A stretch of DNA of 8,578 nt, from assembly GCA_029259975.1 (NCBI GenBank), contig JAJDEE010000436.1, positions 1-8,578 of the forward strand, given 5' to 3'. The notes under the pieces are model-generated. The model made no database searches and had not been told where the DNA came from. It worked only from the letters and a program-made list of their open reading frames with translations. Every line of letters begins with the position of its first letter. Position 1 is the stretch's first letter. Made by a program: the position numbers and the translations under genes. This document shows positions 1 to 4,727 of this stretch, piece by piece. Source of the stretch: Planctomycetota bacterium (lineage in GTDB: Bacteria > Planctomycetota > Planctomycetia > Pirellulales > Lacipirellulaceae).

Positions 1-1833
1 GTCGGCAGCCCGCTCAGCCACATCGTTGCCGAAGTGTATCCCGCCTATCAAAAGCGCCTAATTGCTTCGTCTGCCGTCGACTTCGACGACTTGCTGCTGC
101 ACATCGCCCAGCTACTCTACGACAACCCCGAAGTCCGCGCCTCGCTCGACGAGCGGTATCGCTACATCTTGGTCGACGAATATCAAGATACCAATCATGT
201 GCAGTATGTGATGCTCCGCGCCCTGTCGGTCGATTACCCCAACTTGGCTGTCACCGGCGATCCCGACCAGTCGATCTACGGCTGGCGCGGCGCCGACATC
301 AAGAACATCTTGCAGTTCGAGACCGACTACCCCAAAGTCAAAGTCGTGCGGCTCGAACAAAACTACCGCAGCACCCAGCGCATCTTGCGAGTCGCCGACA
401 AGCTCATTAGTCACAACCTCCGCCGCAAGAAAAAGGCCCTGTTTACCGACAACGAGGAAGGCCAATCTGTCCGCCTCGTCGAGTACGCAACGCAAGACGA
501 CGAAGCCTCGAGCATCGCCACCCAGATCGCCACCGCCATCGGCACCGGGAAGCGCAAGGCGAGCGATGTCGCGATTTTTTACCGCGTCAATGCGCTGTCG
601 CGCGGGCTGGAACGTGCGTTACGCGAAACGGGCGTTCCTTACCAGATGATTCGCGGGCAAGAGTTTTATCGTCGCAAAGAAATCAAAGACGTTTTGGCCT
701 ACTGCCAGCTGATGAACAACCCGCGCGACGATCAAGCCGTTATTCGCACGATCAACACCCCAGTGCGCGGCATCGGTCGCAAAACGGTCGATCGTCTCAC
801 GGATCACGCCTACCATTACGGACTCACGCTGCTCGACGCCGCCCGCGAAGCAACGCAAATCGATGGCATCGCTGCGCGCTCCGCCAAAAAAGTCGCAGTC
901 TATGTCTCACTAGCCGACAAGCTAGGCGACCTAGCCGATGGCGACATGGAAGAAATCCTCGGCACCGTTCTGAGCGAGTCGGGCTACCACGACCACCTTA
1001 GCGAAGGCGACACGGAAGAAGATCTCAACCGTCTCGCGAATATCGAAGAGCTACTGACCGACGCCCGCCAATTCGACGAAGCCAACCCGGGCGGTGGCCA
1101 TCTAGAAACGTATCTCGAAAACGCTTGGCTCGTCAACGAAACCGACGGCTGGGAAGACGACAACGACAAGGTCACGCTAATGACGCTACACGCCGCCAAA
1201 GGCCTAGAGTTCCCCGTCGTCTACCTCATCGCCGTCGAGCATGGCTTGCTCCCTCACGAACGCAGCACTAGCGATGAGTCTGAAATCGAAGAAGAGCGTC
1301 GCCTAGCCTTCGTCGGCATCACCCGCGCCGAACAAGAGCTGCAACTCAGCTACGCCGTCCAGCGAGACTTTCGCGGCCAGCGCCGGTTTACCGTCCCCAG
1401 TTCGTTCCTGATGGAAATGCCCCGCGAAGAAATCGAGCTAACCCAAGCGTCGCTACCAGCCGCAGACTGGTCCGATCCCGCATGGGAATCAGACCCCTTA
1501 GCCAATGAATGCAGCGAAGACGAACAGATCTTCGACGACGAAACGTTCGACGTCGAAGCGATGAACGCGGAGCCGACCACTAACTACCAAGTCACCGCCG
1601 CACAAGTTACCACCGCAGCAGAGCTATCAGGAACACGAGCCGAGCCAACCGACCACGTTTCGCCCGACGCCTTTGCGCAAGGCATGGCCGTCAGGCACCC
1701 CGAACACGGCCTTGGCAAAATCGTCGCCCTCTCGGGTGCCGGCAAAAACCGCCGCGCGACCGTGCGTTTTGCGACGGCGGGTGAAAAACGGTTTGTGTTA
1801 GCGCACAGTCCGCTACGGCCGGCAGGGCGATAA
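1..1833 (+). CDS. pcrA: ATP-dependent 3'-5' DNA helicase PcrA/UvrD (5' end outside window)
   Basis: Superfamily 1A helicase that unwinds DNA 3' to 5' in nucleotide-excision repair, replication restart and removal of recombinase filaments or stalled RNA polymerase. The frame is open from base 1, so the N-terminus with the Walker A motif lies upstream; 610 residues are visible. In order: the DFDDLL segment near residue 27-32; motif II (Walker B) DEYQDTN at about 59-65; motif III GDPDQSIYGWRGA at 86-98; motif IV LEQNYRST at 118-125; the RGIG segment near 256-259; motif V TLHAAKGLEF at about 395-404; motif VI EERRLAFVGITRAE at 431-444. An acidic, low-complexity linker (about 490-560) leads to a C-terminal Tudor-like domain starting VRHPEHGLGKI, as in PcrA/UvrD, where it contacts RNA polymerase. 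The domain order fits PcrA/UvrD; RecB-type nucleases lack this tail. PcrA and UvrD names are not separable here. It is convergent with nfo. The GTG at 34 is internal, not the true start. Confidence 0.96.
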   Translation, partial: VGSPLSHIVAEVYPAYQKRLIASSAVDFDDLLLHIAQLLYDNPEVRASLDERYRYILVDEYQDTNHVQYVMLRALSVDYPNLAVTGDPDQSIYGWRGADIKNILQFETDYPKVKVVRLEQNYRSTQRILRVADKLISHNLRRKKKALFTDNEEGQSVRLVEYATQDDEASSIATQIATAIGTGKRKASDVAIFYRVNALSRGLERALRETGVPYQMIRGQEFYRRKEIKDVLAYCQLMNNPRDDQAVIRTINTPVRGIGRKTVDRLTDHAYHYGLTLLDAAREATQIDGIAARSAKKVAVYVSLADKLGDLADGDMEEILGTVLSESGYHDHLSEGDTEEDLNRLANIEELLTDARQFDEANPGGGHLETYLENAWLVNETDGWEDDNDKVTLMTLHAAKGLEFPVVYLIAVEHGLLPHERSTSDESEIEEERRLAFVGITRAEQELQLSYAVQRDFRGQRRFTVPSSFLMEMPREEIELTQASLPAADWSDPAWESDPLANECSEDEQIFDDETFDVEAMNAEPTTNYQVTAAQVTTAAELSGTRAEPTDHVSPDAFAQGMAVRHPEHGLGKIVALSGAGKNRRATVRFATAGEKRFVLAHSPLRPAGR

Positions 1834-1840
1834 CTTTTTT

Positions 1841-2055
1841 GGTAACCGTTCACGGAAAAATGAAAACTCACGCAAAGACGCGAAGGCGCAAAGGGAGAAA
1901 TCCACCAAAAACAACGAAACGTAGTCCAGTAACCATTATCTATTCTCCACTGCTGTCTTTGTGTCTTTGCATGATTTCCTTTCCTTTCTTCCTTGCTTAG
2001 CGCCTTCGCGCCTTTGCGTGAGACTCTGTTCAAGCTAGGACCGTGAACGGCTACC
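1841..2055. repeat. Composite palindromic intergenic repeat between pcrA and nfo
   Basis: This fills most of the 336-bp gap between convergent pcrA and nfo. Outer arms 1841-1855 (GGTAACCGTTCACGG) and 2041-2055 match as inverted repeats at 14 of 15 positions. Inner arms 1867-1888 (starting CTCACGCAAAGACGCG) and 2001-2022 match at 21 of 22. A third, weaker inverted copy lies at 1955-1974 (16 of 20 against 1868-1887). Both outer arms have a run of six T (1835-1840 and 2056-2061). The sequence type (ACGCAAAGACGCGAAGGC) is familiar from dispersed repeats that produce spurious peptides such as HAKTQR and RLCVS. The two near-perfect arm pairs mismatch only where minus-strand RNA would form G-U pairs, so a hairpin on the nfo transcript is favoured. 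The rest of the gap (2062-2169) shows only a 13-bp dyad, TCAAGAATCTTGA, at 2103-2115. It could aid transcription termination from both sides. Confidence 0.85.
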
Positions 2056-2169
2056 TTTTTTGTGACGTGGTGGACATACCGGATGAATCGATGCTTCCCG
2101 AATCAAGAATCTTGAAAAGCGGCGATGTGTTCGCTCATGGAAAACTTCGGCCTGACAGGTGTCTCCAGG

Positions 2170-3027
2170 CTAGGTCTTGATAAGCCCGCGTAATGTTTTC
2201 AGGTTGACCACGTCCATGTTGCGACCTTGGTCGTCTTCTTTGGGGGTTTCAAGGTACATCGGCACTTTGCGAAACCGGCGATCGTTGAGCAAAAACCGGA
2301 ACGGTTCCAGACCCATCTCGCCTTTGCCAATCGCGGCGTGGCGATCTTTGCGCGAGCCAAAGGGGCGGAGGCTGTCGTTCAGATGAAAGGCCTGGACCTG
2401 TTTTACTCCGACGGTCTTGTTCAGACTGCGCATGGTGGCTTTGTAGTTTTTTTCGGTGTCCATCGCGTAGCCGGCAGCGAAAACGTGACACGTATCAAAA
2501 CAGACGCCCAGGCGGTCGGGGTCGCTGGTCATCTCGAGGATTTCGGCCAGATGCTCGAACTTCCAACCAAGATTCGAGCCTTGTCCGGCCGTGGTTTCCA
2601 ACAAACATTGCGCTGCGCAGCCCTTGGTTTGTCGATGCGTCTCGTCTAGCCCGAGGGCAATTCGTTTGAGGCCGGCCTCTTCGCAGCTCGAAGTAAATGC
2701 GCCTGGGTGGGCGACCACATGCGGAATGCCGAGCATTTCGGCTCGTTGGAGTTCGATCACAAACGCATCAATCGATTTTTTCCACAGCTCGTCGTCGGGA
2801 CTGGCCAGATTGATCAGATACGAATCGTGCGAGATCGTGTGCTTGATGCGATGCTCGTCGAGAGCGGAGCGAAACTTTTCGACATCTTCGTCAGTGATTG
2901 GCTTGGCACGCCATTGGTTGTTATTTTTGGTAAACACCTGCACACAGTCGCAACCAGCTGCCTGCGCAGCATTAACCGCCTTGAAATAGCCGCCAGCGAT
3001 CGACATATGAGCCCCGAGAATTGCCAT
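2170..3027 (-). CDS. nfo: Endonuclease IV (AP endonuclease)
   Basis: Zn-dependent apurinic/apyrimidinic endonuclease of base-excision repair: it cuts the backbone 5' of abasic sites and removes 3'-blocking groups. The product is 285 residues, the same length as E. coli Nfo, and is a single TIM barrel. All nine expected metal ligands are present: H67, H107 (VAHPGAF), E144 (LETTAGQG), D178 and H181 (FDTCH), H215 (FHLND), D228 and H230 (KDRH), E260 (YLETP). The ATG at 3027 was chosen because MAILGAHMSIAGG is the conserved N-terminus; an in-frame TTG at 3069 would add 14 residues of repeat-like sequence (LDSRLLTLD) and is rejected. There is no clear Shine-Dalgarno sequence, and a possible -10 lies only 6 nt before the ATG, so the mRNA may be leaderless. 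The gene is convergent with pcrA and divergent from ndk. Its stop is TAG. Confidence 0.97.
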   Translation of the reverse strand: MAILGAHMSIAGGYFKAVNAAQAAGCDCVQVFTKNNNQWRAKPITDEDVEKFRSALDEHRIKHTISHDSYLINLASPDDELWKKSIDAFVIELQRAEMLGIPHVVAHPGAFTSSCEEAGLKRIALGLDETHRQTKGCAAQCLLETTAGQGSNLGWKFEHLAEILEMTSDPDRLGVCFDTCHVFAAGYAMDTEKNYKATMRSLNKTVGVKQVQAFHLNDSLRPFGSRKDRHAAIGKGEMGLEPFRFLLNDRRFRKVPMYLETPKEDDQGRNMDVVNLKTLRGLIKT

Positions 3028-3033
3028 GCCTGG

Positions 3034-3062
3034 ATTGTCCAGGGTCAAGAGCCGAGAGTCCA
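3034..3062 (-). promoter_or_regulatory. Possible nfo promoter giving a leaderless mRNA
   Basis: Read on the minus strand, TGGACT (3062-3057) and GACAAT (3039-3034) are separated by 17 nt and each matches the sigma-70 consensus at 4 of 6 positions. The -10 ends 6 nt before the nfo ATG, so the predicted start site falls on or next to the A of the start codon. A stretch of about 20 nt (CTCTTGACCCTGGACAATC) closely resembles the sequence around the ndk -10. The match is weak, and a more distant promoter is possible. Confidence 0.3.
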
Positions 3063-3130
3063 GAGGCAAAAACGGGGGGACGCACGAAATGCAACGTTCT
3101 TTTTGACCGTTCAGTTAGATGTAAAAAGAT

Positions 3131-3204
3131 AAATGAGCCACGACGACACGACGGGCACAACGAGTTGCTTTGCGTTGTGTCCGTCGTGTCGTCGTGGTTC
3201 ATTT
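3131..3204. repeat. 32-bp-stem palindrome in the nfo/ndk divergent region
   Basis: Arms 3131-3162 (starting AAATGAGCCACGACGACACG) and 3173-3204 are inverted repeats matching at 30 of 32 positions, with a 10-nt loop AGTTGCTTTG. Both mismatches are G opposite T on the plus strand, so plus-strand RNA would form an uninterrupted 32-bp stem with two G-U pairs; minus-strand RNA would have two A-C mismatches. A T5 run (3202-3206) overlaps the end of the stem, giving an intrinsic-terminator look in the plus direction, but no plus-strand gene is close upstream. The sequence type (CCACGACGACACGACGG) recalls the dispersed repeats behind spurious peptides like MNHEDTKDTK. It lies about 70 bp upstream of the predicted ndk -35, and about 100 bp upstream of the nfo start on the other side. 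Confidence 0.9.
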
Positions 3205-3265
3205 TTGTATATCTGTCACGATCACGTAGTTTTCTCGACTTTACCTCTCGCCAAGCTATCGGGCT

Positions 3266-3292
3266 CTCGACTCTTGCCACTCGACTCTTGCC
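3266..3292 (+). repeat. Tandem 13-mer at the ndk promoter
   Basis: The 13-mer CTCGACTCTTGCC occurs at 3266-3278 and again, exactly, at 3280-3292 (period 14). The second copy lies in the spacer of the predicted ndk promoter and the first contributes most of the -35. A related sequence (CTCTGGACTCTCGGCTCTTG) precedes nfo on the other strand. It could be a dispersed microsatellite-like repeat or a regulator site; nothing here decides which. Confidence 0.6.
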
Positions 3293-3302
3293 TCTCTACA
3301 AT
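3274..3302 (+). promoter_or_regulatory. Sigma-70-type promoter for ndk
   Basis: TTGCCA (3274-3279, 5 of 6 to consensus) and TACAAT (3297-3302, 5 of 6) are separated by the optimal 17 nt. Transcription would start near 3309, leaving a 5' leader of about 38 nt before the ndk ATG. The leader is pyrimidine- and CA-rich (CCACACCCACCACGTACTAC) with no Shine-Dalgarno sequence, as is common in planctomycetes. Confidence 0.6.
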
Positions 3303-3346
3303 CGCCCTTTTCTTCCCACACCCACCACGTACTACCAACAACTACC

Positions 3347-3805
3347 ATGCAACGCACTTTTATCATTTTGAAGCCCGACTGTGTTCAGCGCCGCCTGATG
3401 GGCGAGGTCGTCTCGAGGTTTGAGGCCAAGGGGCTTAACTTTGTGGCGATGAAGATGCTCCGCATCACGCCTGAGCTAGCCAAGCAGCACTACGCCGAGC
3501 ATGTCGACAAGGGCTGGTATCCGAACCTCGAAGGTTTTATCACCGGTGGCCCGGTCGTCGCGGCGGTTTTGGAAGGGCTGGACGCGATTCTCGTTGTTCG
3601 CGAGATGCTAGGCGCTACCAACGGCTTAAAAGCAGCTCCCGGTACGATTCGCGGCGATTTTAGTTCGAGCCAGCAAATGAATCTCGTCCACGGGTCGGAT
3701 GGCCCCGAGTCGGCAGCACGAGAGATTGCGCTCTACTTCAACGAAGACGAGCTATGCGACTTCGAGCCGACGATCACCCCGTGGATGCGAGCAGCAGACG
3801 AATAA
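3347..3805 (+). CDS. ndk: Nucleoside-diphosphate kinase
   Basis: Cytoplasmic enzyme that transfers the gamma phosphate of ATP to other nucleoside diphosphates through a phosphohistidine, keeping NTP and dNTP pools balanced. The 152-residue product has the usual length and starts with the conserved RTFIILKPDCVQR segment. The active-site signature NLVHGSDGPESA is present with phospho-acceptor His115; the other nucleotide-binding residues are in place (K9, Y49, R85, T91, R102, N112). The C-terminal part ends ELCDFEPTITPWM, family-typical. The ATG at 3347 is the only sensible start because the conserved strand begins immediately after it. No Shine-Dalgarno sequence is seen; a strong promoter lies about 45-75 nt upstream. 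The gene is monocistronic in this window: it is divergent from nfo and convergent with cheX, with a palindrome 3 nt after the stop that may act as terminator. Confidence 0.98.
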   Translation: MQRTFIILKPDCVQRRLMGEVVSRFEAKGLNFVAMKMLRITPELAKQHYAEHVDKGWYPNLEGFITGGPVVAAVLEGLDAILVVREMLGATNGLKAAPGTIRGDFSSSQQMNLVHGSDGPESAAREIALYFNEDELCDFEPTITPWMRAADE

Positions 3806-3807
3806 TG

Positions 3808-3902
3808 GTAGCCGCCCGCTCTGCGGGGGGATTACGATTGTGGCAAAGTGATGATGGCAATTTCCTGCCGTGGGTTCATCCCCCGGCGGAGCCGAGGGCT
3901 AC
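3808..3902. repeat. Imperfect palindrome between ndk and cheX, possible bidirectional terminator
   Basis: Arms 3808-3832 (starting GTAGCCGCCCGCTCTGCGGG) and 3878-3902 (reverse complement starts GTAGCCCTCGGCTCCGCCGG) match at 20 of 25 positions, with a 45-nt spacer. The spacer contains no recognisable gene. The left arm starts 3 nt after the ndk stop; the right arm contains the cheX TAG stop and extends past it. The right arm resembles a GTAGCCCTCGGCTC-type dispersed repeat that I associate with planctomycete intergenic DNA. There is no T run on either side, so Rho-independent termination is uncertain. The two arms may instead be separate, inverted insertions of the same family. Confidence 0.65.
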
Positions 3903-4441
3903 AGCGTCAGCAACGACATGCTGACGTGCAACATGCGATCTTCGAGTCGGATTGCGTCAGCGTCGACATGCTCGAATGTGACTGTGAGGTACTGAAGTCC
4001 TGGTGCGTAGGCGATCGTGAAATTTTGGCCGACAATGACCGATGGTACGGTGATGTGCGAGAAGCCAAAATCGCTTTTGCCGAGGGCCGATTTGACGCCC
4101 CCGACGATGATGTTGGTGATTTCGCCGGCTCCGTCGATCACTTGCGAGCAGAGTTTGCCAAATTGTTCTTGCAGCAAACCTTCGACAGCTCGAATAACAA
4201 ATCGCTCGGCCATGTTCACGCTGATGAAGCCCGATACCTTGCCGTGGACGCCAATCATGCCCGTGATCATGCCCGATTCTTTCGTTGGCATCGCCGAAAC
4301 GCCGACGCAGCGGATTTTGGTATCGCACATCGACAAGGCGTTTTCGACCGAGTCTTTGACTGCGGTAAATAGCAGCGGATTGATCGTCAGGCACGAAAGT
4401 GCATTATCTTGGTCGGTAGCAGCTTCAGCGACGGTAGCCAT
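3899..4441 (-). CDS. cheX: CheX-type chemotaxis phosphatase domain protein
   Basis: A single-domain protein of 180 residues in the CheC/CheX/FliY phosphatase family, which dephosphorylate CheY-P or other receiver domains. Visible support: a G-rich beta segment GMITGMIGVHGKVSGFISVNM at residues about 57-77 (split here by family-typical glycines), then a helix ending in the catalytic signature EITN (E107 and N110, the ExxN pair that acts on the aspartyl phosphate), followed by IIVGGVKSAL and a second beta part FSHITVPSVIVG at 127-138. One ExxN motif is present, as in CheX; CheC has two. The ATG at 4441 has an AAGGA Shine-Dalgarno about 10 nt upstream. No other chemotaxis or flagellar gene is in the window, so its receiver partner is unknown. 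A palindromic repeat lies just upstream, and the stop codon is inside another repeat arm. The CheX assignment rests on pattern only; a CheC-like role elsewhere is possible. Confidence 0.85.
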   Translation of the reverse strand: MATVAEAATDQDNALSCLTINPLLFTAVKDSVENALSMCDTKIRCVGVSAMPTKESGMITGMIGVHGKVSGFISVNMAERFVIRAVEGLLQEQFGKLCSQVIDGAGEITNIIVGGVKSALGKSDFGFSHITVPSVIVGQNFTIAYAPGLQYLTVTFEHVDADAIRLEDRMLHVSMSLLTL

Positions 4442-4463
4442 ACTCTTGTTTCCTTGCGTTATT

Positions 4464-4535
4464 CCGTAGGACAGGCTTCTAACCTGTCCGTGAAAAAGGT
4501 GCGACTGACTGACAGGCTAGAAGCCTATCCTACGG
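4464..4535. repeat. Palindromic repeat copy 1 (AGGCTTCTAGCCTGT family)
   Basis: Arms 4464-4488 (starting CCGTAGGACAGGCTTCTAAC) and 4511-4535 match as inverted repeats at 23 of 25 positions, with a 22-nt loop. Both mismatches would be G-U pairs in minus-strand RNA, the direction of both flanking genes. It sits 22 nt upstream of the cheX start codon, so it would be in, or directly before, the cheX leader. No T run follows in the minus direction. A second copy of the family lies at 4660-4727. Confidence 0.9.
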
Positions 4536-4659
4536 GGTGAGTTGCTGGGCAAGTATGGGTTATTGGCAGCAGCGATGCCACAAAAGAGATTGCTTGCCAA
4601 GACGACAAGCACACAAAGTAAAGCAGGCAATCGTTGTAAGTGTGATAATCGTACGCCCC

Positions 4660-4727
4660 CGTGGAATAGGCTTCCAGCCTGTAAGTAAAGAGAGCACAAG
4701 ACTCACAGGCTAGAAGCCTATTCCACG
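4660..4727. repeat. Palindromic repeat copy 2, overlapping the end of the HAAS-like gene
   Basis: Arms 4660-4682 (starting CGTGGAATAGGCTTCCAGCC) and 4705-4727 match at 22 of 23 positions, with a 22-nt loop, the same loop length as copy 1. The single mismatch is a G-U pair in minus-strand RNA. The 17-mer ACAGGCTAGAAGCCTAT is identical in the right arms of both copies (4512-4528 and 4705-4721). The arm at 4705-4727 contains the last two sense codons and the TAG stop of the HAAS-like gene. The 124 bp between the two copies (4536-4659) hold no gene I can support. Confidence 0.9.

Noticed and set aside
1584..2033. Minus-strand open frame of 149 codons with HAKTQR and RLCVS stretches
   Set aside because: It runs across the palindromic repeat and antisense to the pcrA 3' end; these peptides are typical translation artefacts of the repeat.
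2177..3132. Plus-strand frames of 130-140 codons opposite nfo
   Set aside because: They are antisense to a complete endonuclease IV gene carrying all catalytic residues, so they are shadows.
3131..3206. Classical Rho-independent terminator for a plus-strand gene
   Set aside because: The hairpin plus T5 fits the shape, but the nearest upstream plus-strand gene (pcrA) ends about 1.3 kb away with convergent nfo between them.
2972..3423. Several open frames on both strands with HDDTT / CPSCRRGS stretches
   Set aside because: They are readings of the 32-bp palindrome and of low-complexity promoter DNA, with no start signal and overlap with nfo or ndk.
3848..4469. Plus-strand frames of 150-174 codons opposite cheX
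   Set aside because: They are antisense to a well-formed CheX gene that has its own Shine-Dalgarno sequence.
4517..4699. 60-codon minus-strand frame between cheX and the HAAS-like gene as a real gene
   Set aside because: It starts at a TTG in a repeat loop, runs through one repeat arm and stops in another, and has no ribosome-binding site. It is kept only as a possible remnant.
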